Assembly: GCA_024236075.1 (NCBI GenBank)
Contig: JACKLE010000001.1
Coordinates: 434,001-498,000 of the forward strand
Source of the DNA: Alphaproteobacteria bacterium
GTDB lineage: Bacteria; Pseudomonadota; Alphaproteobacteria; JACAEB01
DNA length: 64,000 bases
Direction: 5' to 3'
Part shown: positions 39,318-48,420 of the stretch, in pieces
Layout of the letters: every line of letters begins with the position of its first letter
Position numbering within the stretch: the stretch's first letter is position 1
The notes under the pieces: generated by a model
The model's input: only the letters and a program-made list of their open reading frames with translations
Database searches by the model: none
Told to the model about the DNA's origin: nothing
Made by a program: the position numbers and the translations under genes

Positions 39318-39827
39318 CTAAAGGCTCGTCGGCGTGTTGAGGCCTTCCTCCTTGAGGCGCGCGGCGAGCGCCTGAATGGCGTCGCTCGCCGCCGCGAGGC
39401 CGAACTTCTGGCCGATCGCCAGCGATTTCTGCGTGAGCTCCGGCTGCTTGGAGACGAATTCCAGGCCCGCGGGCGATCGATAGAAGGCGAGCGTGGCCTG
39501 GAGCGTCTCGAGCGTGTAGCTCTCGGCGAAGACCTGCGTCATGTCGTCGATGAACGCCTGCTTGTTGCCGAGGAAGGCCTTGGTGAGCTCCTCCTTGACG
39601 ATGGTCTGCACACGGGACTCCGCGCCGGGATTGGCCTGCGTGAACAGCGGCATGAGCTGGTCCAGCATGGCGGCGATGATGAGGTCGAACTGATCGGTCA
39701 TGCCGGCCGCCGCGACGAGCTCCTTCGCCGCGACGAGCCTTGCCTCGTCCGGCTCGGCGCGCGCCGCGCCCGCGAGCCCCGCGAGCCCGAGCACGATGCC
39801 GAGCGCCGCCGCCCTGAGTCTGGTCAT
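39318..39827 (-). CDS. DUF2059 secreted protein
   Basis: 169 aa. Signal peptide to about residue 23 (GLAGAARAEPD), then helical DUF2059 region: LVAAAGMTDQFDLIIAAMLD, FIDDMTQVFAESYTLETLQA, TLAFYRSPAGLEFVSKQPEL. DUF2059 proteins are periplasmic and of unknown role. ATG 39827 follows GGGAGAGG, so it was preferred over ATG 39851. gltD is upstream on the same strand, 37 nt away. Confidence 0.85.
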   Translation of the reverse strand: MTRLRAAALGIVLGLAGLAGAARAEPDEARLVAAKELVAAAGMTDQFDLIIAAMLDQLMPLFTQANPGAESRVQTIVKEELTKAFLGNKQAFIDDMTQVFAESYTLETLQATLAFYRSPAGLEFVSKQPELTQKSLAIGQKFGLAAASDAIQALAARLKEEGLNTPTSL

Positions 39828-39864
39828 CCGCCTCTCCCGTTGCGCCACCATGGCATCCCGATGC

Positions 39865-41325
39865 TCATTCCGCGGCCGCTGTCTCGGCCTCTTCCTCCTG
39901 CGCGGCCTCGGCCTTGGCCTGGAGGTAGCGATGGATCTCGCGCGCCGCGTCGCGTCCGTCGCGGATCGCCCAGACGACGAGCGAGGCGCCGCGCACGATG
40001 TCGCCGGCGGCGAAGACGCCGTCGAGGCTCGTCATCATGGTACGGATGTCCGTCTGGAGCGTGCCCCAGCGCGAGACCTTGAGCGCGCTCTCGCCGAAAA
40101 GGGCGGGAAGATCCTCCGGATCGAAGCCCAGCGCCTTGATGACGAGATCGGCGGCATGAGTGACTTCCGAGCCCGGGATCTCCTCCGGCGTCTGACGGCC
40201 GGAGGCGTCGGGGAGCCCGAGGCGCATGCGCACCGCGCGCACGCCCTCGACGCGCTCGCGGCCGGTCATGGCGCGCGGCGCCGAGAGCCAGACGAACTCG
40301 ACGCCTTCCTCCTCGGCGTTCGCAACCTCGCGCATGGAGCCCGGCATGTTGTCGCGGTCGCGCCGGTAGAGGCATTTGACGGATTTCGCGCCCTGCCGCA
40401 CGGCGGTGCGCACGCAGTCCATCGCCGTGTCGCCGCCGCCGACGACGACGACGTTCTTGCCCTTGGCGTCGAGCGTGCCGTCGTCGAAGGCCGGCACCTC
40501 GTCGCCGAGCCCCTTGCGGTTCGACGCGGTGAGGAAGGTCATCGCCGGCCAGATGCCGGCAAGGCCGATGCCCGGCACCTTGAGATCGCGCGCCTCGTAG
40601 ACGCCCGTGGCGACGAGGAGCGCGTCGTGGCGCGCGCGCAGCTCCGGGAAGGTGCCGTCGCGCCCGACCTCGAACTCGAGGTGGAACGTGACGCCGCTCG
40701 CGACGAGGCGCTCGGCGCGCCGCGTCACGATCTCCTTTTCCAGCTTGAAGTTCGGGATGCCGTAGATGAGAAGCCCGCCGACGCGGTCGTAACGGTCGTA
40801 GACATGCACCTCGTAGCCCTTGCGGCGCAGCTCCTCGGCGGCGGCGAGCCCGGCCGGCCCCGCGCCGACGATGCCCACCGACTGGCCGCGCTCGATCCGT
40901 GGGCTGATGGGCTTCACCCAGCCGTTGGCCCAGGCGGTGTCGGTGATGTAGGCCTCCACGGCGCCGATCGTCACCGTTCCGTGTCCGGACTGCTCGATCA
41001 CGCAATTGCCTTCGCAGAGCCGGTCCTGCGGACAGATGCGGCCGCACACCTCGGGCATGTTGTTGGTGGCGGCGGAGACCTCGTAGGCCTCCTCGAGCCG
41101 GCCTTCCGCGACGAGCTTCAGCCAGTCGGGAATGTTGTTCTGGACCGGGCAATGGACCTGGCAGAACGGCACGCCGCATTGCGAGCAGCGCGAGGCCTGC
41201 TCGGCCGCCTTGGCGGTCACGAAGGTCTTGTAGATCTCGTCGAAATCGCCGATCCGCGCGCCGGCGTCGCGCTTCTCGGGCGTCTGCTTCGCGACCTTCA
41301 CGAAGGTGAGCATGCGTTGTGCCAT
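39865..41325 (-). CDS. gltD: Glutamate synthase (NADPH), small subunit
   Basis: 486 aa. Supplies electrons from NADPH to GltB. Seen: N-terminal iron-sulfur cysteines (CSQCGVPFCQVHCP, VCGRICPQDRLCEGNC), FAD-binding VGIVGAGPAGLAAAEEL (about 150-166), NADPH-binding VVVVGGGDTAMDCVRTA, and the C-terminal GVFAAGDIVRGASLVVWAIR. ATG 41325 (MAQRMLTFVKVAK) was chosen; ATG 41313 is four codons later. It is separated from gltB by five other genes. Confidence 0.95.
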   Translation of the reverse strand: MAQRMLTFVKVAKQTPEKRDAGARIGDFDEIYKTFVTAKAAEQASRCSQCGVPFCQVHCPVQNNIPDWLKLVAEGRLEEAYEVSAATNNMPEVCGRICPQDRLCEGNCVIEQSGHGTVTIGAVEAYITDTAWANGWVKPISPRIERGQSVGIVGAGPAGLAAAEELRRKGYEVHVYDRYDRVGGLLIYGIPNFKLEKEIVTRRAERLVASGVTFHLEFEVGRDGTFPELRARHDALLVATGVYEARDLKVPGIGLAGIWPAMTFLTASNRKGLGDEVPAFDDGTLDAKGKNVVVVGGGDTAMDCVRTAVRQGAKSVKCLYRRDRDNMPGSMREVANAEEEGVEFVWLSAPRAMTGRERVEGVRAVRMRLGLPDASGRQTPEEIPGSEVTHAADLVIKALGFDPEDLPALFGESALKVSRWGTLQTDIRTMMTSLDGVFAAGDIVRGASLVVWAIRDGRDAAREIHRYLQAKAEAAQEEEAETAAAE

Positions 41326-41819
41326 GCGCGGGTCCACTCGCTCTCTGGTTCGGGGCGCGGCCGCACGGTCGACGGAGTTACGCTCGACCCGGTCGCGCCC
41401 CGAGGGTGATGGCCCCCGGTTCGCGCACGCCGTCGCGGGGGCGGTCCTCACATCCTCATGGGGCGGTCCTAGGCTGTCCTGACACACGCCGGAGCGGGTC
41501 CGGGGACCGTCCGAAAGAAGGGTCAGGCGGGGGCGCAGCCATCCGTTCGGCAACACTGACGCGCCGCCGGACCTGGGAATATCTAGCACGGGCGGGCGAG
41601 GGAATCCAGCGTTAGGACAGATAAATTGTCCTTTTCCCGAGGGGCCGCTTCCCGGGTGGAGCCGAGGGACGCGGCCTGTGCATAAAATAGGTCAGTAATG
41701 CTTACAAATGCGTCGCGAATCCGCGGCGCGCCTGGCTTGCGCCGGCATTAACCATCGCCGGCGGCGGGGATGGTATAAGGCCCCCTCCAGTCTCCTCCCG
41801 CGCCGAGGCGAAAATCCCC
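41326..41819. other. Divergent intergenic region between gltD and uppP-like gene
   Basis: Nearly 500 bp without a gene, containing promoters in both directions by necessity. An AGGACA-N7-TGTCCT palindrome at 41614-41632 and a TTAACCAT site at 41748-41755 (65 nt before the uppP-like start) are the only clear motifs. No NtrC-type TGCACC-N5-GGTGCA site for nitrogen control was seen. Confidence 0.45.
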
Positions 41820-42629
41820 GTGCTTAGCCTCGAGCAGCTCGTCATCCTTGCCCTCGTTCAGGGCGTCGCCGAAATCCTGCCCGTCTCGGTCTCGGCGCAC
41901 CGCGTCGTGCCGACCGAGATCCTGGGCTGGCCCCAGCAGGGCCCGCTCTTCGACCTCGCCCTCCATCTCGGCACGCTCATGGCGGTCTGCGTCCATTTCC
42001 GCAAGGACGCCGCGGCGATCGCGCGGGGCGCCCTCAAGACCGCGCGGGGCCGCCTCACGCCCGACAGCCGCCTCTTCCTGCAGCTCGCGCTCGCGACCGT
42101 CCCGATGGCGATCTTCGCCGGGCTGGTCGGGGCGCTCGATCTCGCCGCCGCCCTGCGATCGGCGGAGTTCGTCGGCTGGACCTGCGTCCTCTTCGGCCTC
42201 GCGCTCATGGAGGCGGACCGGATCGGCCTCAGGATGAAGCGCATGGAGGAGATGACCTTCAAGGGCGCCGGGGTCGCCGGCCTCCTTCAGCTCGCCGCGC
42301 TCCTTCCGGGCGTCAGCCGCACGGGCATCGCCATGACCGCCGGCCGCTTCCTCGGCTACGAGCGCTCAGAGGCCTCGCGCTTCGCGATGCTGATGTCGAT
42401 CCCGGTCTCGGGCGCGCTCGCCCTTGCGGCGGCGGCGAGGCTTCTGGCCGAGGGCGGCGCGGTGCTCCGGGGGGAGGCCCTCGTGGTGGGCGCCGTCTCG
42501 TTTCTCGCCGCCTATGGCGCGATCCGGTGGTTCATGGCGTTCGTCGACCGCATCGGCTTCCTGCCCTTCGCGGTCTACCGCCTCCTGCTCGGCGCGGGGC
42601 TCCTCGCCTACGCCTATGTCCTCGCCTGA
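41820..42629 (+). CDS. uppP: Undecaprenyl-diphosphatase family membrane protein (divergent)
   Basis: 269 aa, multi-span. BacA/UppP family, which recycles undecaprenyl pyrophosphate for cell-wall and O-antigen synthesis. The two signature regions are present but altered: VAEILPVSVSAHRVV where most members have a Ser-Ser-Ser-Gly-His pattern, and LPGVSRTGIAMTAGRFLGY, which keeps PGVSR and the Glu of RSEASRFAMLMSIP. GTG start at 41820 is the only start giving the full first helix. Could be a paralogue with a different substrate. Confidence 0.8.
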   Translation: MLSLEQLVILALVQGVAEILPVSVSAHRVVPTEILGWPQQGPLFDLALHLGTLMAVCVHFRKDAAAIARGALKTARGRLTPDSRLFLQLALATVPMAIFAGLVGALDLAAALRSAEFVGWTCVLFGLALMEADRIGLRMKRMEEMTFKGAGVAGLLQLAALLPGVSRTGIAMTAGRFLGYERSEASRFAMLMSIPVSGALALAAAARLLAEGGAVLRGEALVVGAVSFLAAYGAIRWFMAFVDRIGFLPFAVYRLLLGAGLLAYAYVLA

Positions 42630-42639
42630 GGCGCCGCGA

Positions 42640-43620
42640 TCAGGCCGGGCTCGCCTCGAACTGTCCGCCCTTGCGGTAGCGCCAGAGATAGCTCTCGACG
42701 ATCGCCTCCGGCGCCGCGGGGCGCGCTATGCCGAGATCGGCCAGCGTGCCGACGCCGTCGCCCGAAGATCCGACCACGTTGTCGCTCTCGAGGAGGCGGA
42801 TCTCGTCGACGGTGATGGGGGGCGCGATGCCGGCGAAGCGCGTGGGGCTGAGCTCGGCGAGCGCCGCCGCGAGATAGGCGAAGGGCAGCGGGGTGGGGAC
42901 GAGCAGCCGCTTGCGGTGCGTCACCTCGAGGATGAGCTCGAGGACCTCCTTGAAGGTCATGACCCGCGGGCCGCCGAGCTCGTAGATGCGCCCGCGCGCC
43001 TCGGCGCCGAGCGCCGCCAGGACGGCCGCCGCCACGTCGCTCACATAGACCGGCTGGAAGCGCGTCCGGCCGCCCGCGATGAGGGGCAGGGCGGGCAGAT
43101 AGCGCGCGAGATTGGCGAAGCGGTTGAAGAACTCGTCCTCGGGCCCGAAGACGACCGAGGGGCGCAGAACGGCCGCGCTCGGAAGGATCGCGCGCACCGC
43201 CGCCTCGCCGTCCCCCTTGGTGCGCGCATAGGCGGAGGCGGCCTTCTGATCGGCGCCGATCGCGGAGACGTGGACGAGCCGGTCGATCCCCGCGGCGCCG
43301 GCGAGGCGCGCGACGCGCTCGGCGCCGTCTGCGTGGATCGCGGCGAAGCGCTGTCCCCCCGCCTCCTGGAGGATGCCCACGAGGTTCACCGCGGCATGCG
43401 AGCGCTCGAGAAGGCGCGCAAGGCTCTCCTCGTCCCGGATGTCCGCGCGCACGAGGTCGATCTGCCCGACGGCGCCCATCGGCCGCAGGAACTGCGCGAG
43501 ATTGGGGCGCCGGCAGGCGGCGCGGATGCGATAGCCGGCGCGGGCGAGCGCGCGCACTACATGCCGTCCGAGGAAGCCGGACGCGCCGAGCACGGTGACG
43601 ATTTCGTCGCGGATCGCCAT
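42640..43620 (-). CDS. NDUFA9-like complex I accessory SDR protein
   Basis: 326 aa. Atypical short-chain dehydrogenase: Rossmann motif VTVLGASGFLGRHVV (about 8-22), SAAVLRPSVVFGPEDEFFN and PVYVSDVAAAVLAAL, matching the NDUFA9/complex I 39-kDa-like family common in alphaproteobacteria. These bind NAD(P)H but are not thought to turn it over. ATG 43620 (MAIRDEIV). The 3' end is 11 nt from the end of the uppP-like gene (convergent). No complex I structural genes in the window. Confidence 0.85.
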   Translation of the reverse strand: MAIRDEIVTVLGASGFLGRHVVRALARAGYRIRAACRRPNLAQFLRPMGAVGQIDLVRADIRDEESLARLLERSHAAVNLVGILQEAGGQRFAAIHADGAERVARLAGAAGIDRLVHVSAIGADQKAASAYARTKGDGEAAVRAILPSAAVLRPSVVFGPEDEFFNRFANLARYLPALPLIAGGRTRFQPVYVSDVAAAVLAALGAEARGRIYELGGPRVMTFKEVLELILEVTHRKRLLVPTPLPFAYLAAALAELSPTRFAGIAPPITVDEIRLLESDNVVGSSGDGVGTLADLGIARPAAPEAIVESYLWRYRKGGQFEASPA

Positions 43621-43971
43621 GTGGGCCCCCATGCGCGCTTTCAGGTCGTCGAGCGCGGGGGATACACGGTTTGCGCGGGCCCGGCAATCGCGGCCGCCCG
43701 AGCGTGGTAGATCGCCTTGAACTCGGCTTGCGACGGGCGACGCGAACCCTCCCCGCGCGACGCCCCCCCGGCTCGATCGGGGGGCCCAAAGCCGCCGCAC
43801 GGTTGCGCGTCGTGGCTCTGGATTGCCCGGTCGAGCCGGGCAACGTCGCAAGTGGGGAGGTTCCGGACGAATTGGATCGGTCTGCCACTCGCCCGGGCGC
43901 GAGTCCGTCTGCGGCCGATTGACTTCACGCCGTGCCCCGAGGCACTTTCCGCACCTCGCGAGGAGCCCCTC
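43621..43971. other. Intergenic region with palindromic repeat before tRNA-Leu
   Basis: About 350 bp with no gene. It contains the hairpin listed at 43823-43843 inside a G/C-rich stretch (about 43785-43880) typical of alphaproteobacterial extragenic repeats. Confidence 0.45.
43823..43843. repeat. Extragenic palindrome
   Basis: TTGCCCGG and CCGGGCAA form a perfect 8-bp stem around TCGAG. The core resembles dispersed palindromic repeats common in alphaproteobacterial genomes. Only one copy is seen in this window. Confidence 0.45.
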
Positions 43972-44058
43972 GCCCAGGTGGCGGAACTGGTAGACGCGCT
44001 AGCTTCAGGTGCTAGTGACCTAACGGTCGTGGAGGTTCGAGTCCTCTCCTGGGCACCA
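43972..44058 (+). tRNA. tRNA-Leu (anticodon CAG)
   Basis: 87-nt class II tRNA: acceptor GCCCAGG/CCTGGGC, anticodon stem CTAGC/GCTAG around TTCAGGT, a long variable arm (TGACCTAACGGTCGT), T-arm GGAGGTTCGAGTCCTC, discriminator A and encoded CCA. It reads CUG, the dominant leucine codon here. RNase D follows 73 bp downstream. Confidence 0.96.
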
Positions 44059-44131
44059 CGCTTCGCTCTGCGGGCACCGCACGGCGCGGCCGGGTTGCGC
44101 CCGGGGCGGGCGTGCCGTAGAGACGGCAATC

Positions 44132-44743
44132 ATGGCGATCACCGTCCACAGGGGCGATCTTCCCGCCCACGTCCAATTCTCCGGCATCGTCGCGGTCGAC
44201 ACCGAGACGCTGGGGCTGAAGCCCCGGCGCGACCGGCTCTGCCTCGTGCAGCTTTCGGACGGCGACGGTTCTGCCCATATCGTCCAGCTCGCCGCGGGAG
44301 CCTATGCGGCGCCGAACCTCAAGGCGCTTCTCGCCGATCCCGAGACGGTGAAGCTCTTCCACTATGCGCGCTTCGACGTCGCGGTCCTGAAACAGTATCT
44401 CGGCGTCGTCGCGGCGCCGCTCTACTGCACCAAGATCGCCTCCAAGCTCGTGCGCACCTACACCGACCGCCACGGGCTCAAGGATCTCGTGAAGGAGCTC
44501 CTCAACATCGACCTCTCCAAGCAGCAGCAGAGCTCGGACTGGGCCGCCTCGGAGCTCAGCGAGGCGCAGATCGCCTACGCCGCCTCGGACGTTCTGCACC
44601 TGCATGCCCTGAAGGCGAAGCTCGACGAGATGCTCGCCCGCGAGGGGCGCGCGGGCCTTGCCGAGGCCGCCTTCGGCTTCGTGCCCGTCAGGGCCGAGCT
44701 CGATCTCCTCGGCTTCGAGGACGACGATATCTTCATCCATTGA
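44132..44743 (+). CDS. rnd: Ribonuclease D-like 3'-5' exonuclease (no HRDC domain)
   Basis: 203 aa, only the exonuclease domain. DEDDy motifs: IVAVDTETLGLKPRRD (Exo I, about 19-34), VKLFHYARFDVAVLKQYLGV (Exo II) and IAYAASDVLHLHALK (Exo III with Tyr). Trims tRNA 3' ends and other structured RNA. E. coli RNase D has extra HRDC domains that are absent here, as usual for short alphaproteobacterial versions. ATG 44132, 73 bp after tRNA-Leu on the same strand. Confidence 0.88.
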   Translation: MAITVHRGDLPAHVQFSGIVAVDTETLGLKPRRDRLCLVQLSDGDGSAHIVQLAAGAYAAPNLKALLADPETVKLFHYARFDVAVLKQYLGVVAAPLYCTKIASKLVRTYTDRHGLKDLVKELLNIDLSKQQQSSDWAASELSEAQIAYAASDVLHLHALKAKLDEMLAREGRAGLAEAAFGFVPVRAELDLLGFEDDDIFIH

Positions 44744-44995
44744 GGCGCCGAATCGGGGGCAAGGCGGCCGTCGCGGGGGCTGCGGCATCCTGCTATTGTG
44801 AATTGTCCGCCATTGACCTTATGGTCCCGCGCCTCACGTCCTTGAGGCCGCGCGGCGCCTCGGGAATCGGGCTTGCGGGGGCTTTCGGGAGCGATAGAGG
44901 CGGCACTTGAGAGTTTGGCGGGTCGAGTTTGCGTCAGGGTCGGGCGGAGCCCCCGGGGGCCGGCCCGCCGATAAAGGGGATACGTCGGAGTCGCG

Positions 44996-46060
44996 ATGAC
45001 CCTAGCCGACGAGCCAGCGAGCAAGACCCGCGCCGCCGCGAACGGCGCCGCCCTCGCGCGCCATGTGGATGCCGACATCGCGGCGGGGCGCAAGGTGCTG
45101 ACGCTGGAGGCGAGCGCCCTCCAGTCGCTCGCCGAGGCGCTGGACCGGAGCTTCGCCGAGGCCGTCGAGGCCCTCCTCAAGGTCAAGGGCCGCGTCATCG
45201 TGTCGGGCATGGGCAAGAGCGGGCACGTGGCGCGCAAGCTCGCCGCGACGCTCGCCTCGACCGGCACGCCGGCCCAGTTCGTCCATCCCGCCGAGGCGAG
45301 CCACGGCGATCTCGGCATGATCATGGCCGACGATGCCGTGATCGCGCTCTCCAATTCGGGCGAGACGCGAGAGCTCTCCGACCTCATCGCCCATGCGCAT
45401 CTGAGGGGCATTCCGCTCATCGCCGTGTCGAGCCGCGCGGGCTCGAGCCTCGTTCAGGCGGCTGATATCGGGCTCGTGCTGCCCGCGGCCAAGGAGGCCT
45501 GCCCCAACGGCCTCGCGCCCACGACCTCGACGACGATGATGCTAGCCCTCGGCGACGCGCTCGCCGTGGCGCTCATGACGCGGCGCGGCTTCTCGCCGGA
45601 CGATTATCGCGTCCTGCACCCCGGCGGCTCGCTCGGCCAGGCGCTGCAGCGCGTCTCGAGCCTCATGCATGTGGGCGAGGCGATGCCGCTCGTGGCCGAG
45701 GACGCGCCGATGCCCGACGTCCTCATCGCGATTTCCTCGAAGGGCTTCGGGTGCACGGGCGTCGTGGACGGGAAGGGGCTTCTCGTCGGCATCATCACGG
45801 ACGGCGACCTGCGCCGGCACGTCGGGCGCGATCTCATGGACCGCAGCGCCGCCGAGATCATGACCCACGGGCCGAAGACCGTCCCCGACACCATGCTCGC
45901 GGTCGAGGCCCTGCGTCTCATGACCAAGGGCCGGCCGGCGATCACGAGCCTCTTCGTGGTGGCCGCCGCCGACACCGAGGGCAGGCCCCTGGGATTCCTC
46001 CACATGCACGACCTCATTCGCGCGGGCATCGATCCGCCGCGGCCGGGGGAGGAGGGCTGA
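44996..46060 (+). CDS. kdsD: Arabinose-5-phosphate isomerase
   Basis: 354 aa. KpsF/GutQ/KdsD family: an SIS sugar-isomerase domain (RVIVSGMGKSGHVARKLAAT, SHGDLGMIMADDAVIALSNS, LAPTTSTTMMLALGDALAVA) and two C-terminal CBS domains (about 225-345: GVVDGKGLLVGIITDGDLRR). Makes D-arabinose 5-phosphate, the first precursor of Kdo for lipopolysaccharide. First gene of the LPS block; its TGA overlaps the lptC ATG. Confidence 0.94.
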   Translation: MTLADEPASKTRAAANGAALARHVDADIAAGRKVLTLEASALQSLAEALDRSFAEAVEALLKVKGRVIVSGMGKSGHVARKLAATLASTGTPAQFVHPAEASHGDLGMIMADDAVIALSNSGETRELSDLIAHAHLRGIPLIAVSSRAGSSLVQAADIGLVLPAAKEACPNGLAPTTSTTMMLALGDALAVALMTRRGFSPDDYRVLHPGGSLGQALQRVSSLMHVGEAMPLVAEDAPMPDVLIAISSKGFGCTGVVDGKGLLVGIITDGDLRRHVGRDLMDRSAAEIMTHGPKTVPDTMLAVEALRLMTKGRPAITSLFVVAAADTEGRPLGFLHMHDLIRAGIDPPRPGEEG

Positions 46061-46818
46061 TGGCGCGCCCTTGCCTCACCCCCGCGGCCGCCGGCGCGGC
46101 GGGCACGATCGTCGGCGGGCGCGCCGGTCCGCGCGGCGAGCGCAGCTTCGTCAGGTCTCAGAAGGGCGCCCGCGTCAGCGCCGCGGCGGTCGAGCGCTAT
46201 TCGCGCTTCGTCGACCTCCTGAAGGTGCTGCTGCCGGCCTTCGCGGTGGCGCTGGTGGCGGTCGTCGCGCTCTTCGCGGTCGGCCACCGGCCCGAAAACG
46301 TCCTCACCGTGCAGTTCGAGAAGATGGTGGAGCGTCTGGAGGACGATCTCACCATGTTCGGGCCGCGCTTCCGGGGCGTCGACTCCGCCAATCGCCCGTT
46401 CCTCGTCTCGGCCGCGCGCGCCCGCCAGGAGCCTGGAAAGACCGACGCGGCCTATCTCGAGGACGTCTCCGCCGAGATGCTTTTCGCCGACCGGCCCGAT
46501 CTGGGCCGCGTGCGCCTCACCGCCCGCGAGGGCGTCATCGAGAGCGCCACGAGCCGGCTGGAGCTGACCGGCGGCGTGCGCCTCGCCACCGGCGCGGGCG
46601 ACAGCTTCGCGACCGAGGCCTTCTCGGTCGATCTCAAGGCGCGCCAGGGCGAGAGCCTCGGTCCCGTCGCGGGAGAGGGTCCGCTTGGTCGCGTGCGCGC
46701 GGACCGGCTCGTCATCGCGGAGGCGGGCCGCGTGATGCGCTTCGAGGGGCATGTGCGCACGGTCATCCATCGCGCGGAAGGGGCGGCGGGCATGAGGCCC
46801 GCGGCCGGCGTGCCTTGA
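46060..46818 (+). CDS. lptC: LPS export protein LptC
   Basis: 252 aa. Long Arg/Ala-rich N-terminus, one transmembrane helix at about 52-76 (LLKVLLPAFAVALVAVVALF) and a periplasmic LptC domain with AYLEDVSAEMLFADRPDLGR, LRLTAREGVIESATSRLELTG-like strands and MRFEGHVRTVIH. Passes LPS from LptB2FG to LptA. ATG 46060 overlaps the kdsD stop (TGATG); the stop overlaps the lptA TTG start. Confidence 0.85.
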   Translation: MARPCLTPAAAGAAGTIVGGRAGPRGERSFVRSQKGARVSAAAVERYSRFVDLLKVLLPAFAVALVAVVALFAVGHRPENVLTVQFEKMVERLEDDLTMFGPRFRGVDSANRPFLVSAARARQEPGKTDAAYLEDVSAEMLFADRPDLGRVRLTAREGVIESATSRLELTGGVRLATGAGDSFATEAFSVDLKARQGESLGPVAGEGPLGRVRADRLVIAEAGRVMRFEGHVRTVIHRAEGAAGMRPAAGVP

Positions 46819-47501
46819 GCCGCGCGCGCGTCATCGCCGCGGGCCTCGCGGCACTTTTCCTCGCGGCCGCCGCGCCGCCCGAGCCGCGCGCCAAGCCGGG
46901 AGGCGAGCTCGGCGGCATCGGCCGCGCGATCGCTCCGAAGACGGATCTTGCGGACGACCATGACGGGCGCGGCCCCAAGAGCGCGAAGAGCGGCGCCCTG
47001 GGCGGCGCCCCCGTCGACACCTCTGGCGACCTCGCGATCGAATCCGACACGCTCGAGGTCGCCCTCGATCAGAAGCTCGTCACCTTCTCGGGCAATGTGG
47101 ACGCGACCCAGGGCGGCGTGCGCCTCAGGGCCGACCGCGTGAAGGCCTATTTCGCCGACGCCAAGGGCGCCAAGAAGCCGGCCGCGCCGGCGCCGGCGGG
47201 GGCCGCCGCCTTCGGGGACATCTCCCGCCTCGAGGCCGAGGGCAATGTGCGCGTCGCGACCGCGGGCGAGACCGCGCGGGGCGGGCGCGCCGTCTACGAC
47301 GTCCCCGGCCAGCGCATCACGCTGCGCGACAACGTCGTCCTCACGGGGCGCGAGAGCGTCATCCGGAGCGAGGGGCTCGAGTTCAACCTCGCGACGGGCG
47401 TCATCAACCTCCTGAGCCCGGCCCCGACGGCCGGGGGGAGCGAAGGCGGGCGGGTGAAGGGCCTCTTCAAGACGCCCGGAACGGCGCCGGGCGGAGGCTA
47501 G
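46815..47501 (+). CDS. lptA: LPS transport periplasmic protein LptA
   Basis: 228 aa starting at TTG 46815 (TTGA overlap with the lptC stop). Signal peptide (ALFLAAAAPPEPRAK), a low-complexity stretch, then the OstA/LptA beta-jellyroll domain: LAIESDTLEVALDQKLVTFS, VDATQGGVRLRADRVKAYFA, DVPGQRITLRDNVVLTGRES. Bridges the inner and outer membrane for LPS transport. The TTG is the only start that keeps a signal peptide in this frame. Confidence 0.88.
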   Translation: MSRARVIAAGLAALFLAAAAPPEPRAKPGGELGGIGRAIAPKTDLADDHDGRGPKSAKSGALGGAPVDTSGDLAIESDTLEVALDQKLVTFSGNVDATQGGVRLRADRVKAYFADAKGAKKPAAPAPAGAAAFGDISRLEAEGNVRVATAGETARGGRAVYDVPGQRITLRDNVVLTGRESVIRSEGLEFNLATGVINLLSPAPTAGGSEGGRVKGLFKTPGTAPGGG

Positions 47502-47580
47502 GCGCCCCGGGGGCGAGGGCGCGCGAGCCGCGCCATTCAAGGAATCTTAAGCGCAATCGGGTTCAATCGGGCGAGCGAAC

Positions 47581-48390
47581 ATGGAACGGATCGGACGAGA
47601 CAGAGGCGGGGACAATCCGCACACCGACGAGCCAATGGATCGCGGAATGCCACGGCTCGTCTCGCACTCGACGGGCCTGACCGTCAGCTCGATCGGCAAG
47701 AGCTACCGCAAGCGTCCGGTGGTGCGAGGCGTGAGCCTCACCGTCGAGCGCGGGGAGGTCGTCGGCCTGCTCGGGCCCAACGGGGCCGGCAAGACGACGT
47801 GCTTCTACATGATCACCGGGCTCATCCCGGTGGACTACGGAGTGATCGAGCTCGACGGGCTCGACGTGACGAAGATGCCGATGTACCGCCGCGCGCGGCT
47901 CGGCATCGGATACCTGCCCCAGGAGGCGTCTATCTTCCGGGGGCTGACGGTTGAGGAGAATCTGAGGGCGGTGGTCGAGCTCGTGGAACGTCAGGAGGAG
48001 CGCCGGCAGGCGATGATCGACGATCTCCTCGCGGAGTTCTCGATCGAGTATCTGCGCCGGACCCCCGCGATCGCGCTCTCGGGCGGCGAGCGGCGCCGGG
48101 TCGAAATCGCGCGCGCCCTCGCGACCCAGCCGACCGTCATGCTTCTCGACGAGCCCTTCGCGGGCATCGACCCCATCGCGGTCGGCGACATTCGCGACCT
48201 CGTCCATCACCTGAAGGATCGCGGCATCGGCGTTCTCGTCACGGACCACAACGTCCGCGAGACCCTCGATCTCATCGACCGCGCCTACATCATTCACGAC
48301 GGCCAGGTTCTCATGGAGGGCAAGCCCTCCGAGATCCTCGGCAATGCCGATGTCCGCCGGGTTTATCTCGGGGACCGTTTCAGCCTGTGA
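47581..48390 (+). CDS. lptB: LPS export ABC transporter ATP-binding protein LptB
   Basis: 269 aa. ABC ATPase: Walker A GLLGPNGAGKTTCFYMITGL (about 61-80), Q-loop GYLPQEASIFRGLTVEEN, signature LSGGERRRVEIARALATQ, Walker B VMLLDEPFAGIDPIAVGD and the H-loop VLVTDHNVRETLDLIDRAYI. Powers LPS extraction with LptF and LptG, which are outside the window. The N-terminal ~35 residues are polar and extra; internal ATGs at 47635 and 47647 could be the true start. Confidence 0.95.
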   Translation: MERIGRDRGGDNPHTDEPMDRGMPRLVSHSTGLTVSSIGKSYRKRPVVRGVSLTVERGEVVGLLGPNGAGKTTCFYMITGLIPVDYGVIELDGLDVTKMPMYRRARLGIGYLPQEASIFRGLTVEENLRAVVELVERQEERRQAMIDDLLAEFSIEYLRRTPAIALSGGERRRVEIARALATQPTVMLLDEPFAGIDPIAVGDIRDLVHHLKDRGIGVLVTDHNVRETLDLIDRAYIIHDGQVLMEGKPSEILGNADVRRVYLGDRFSL

Positions 48391-48420
48391 CGCGCAAGGC
48401 CCAGAGGGAGTGAGTTTGTT

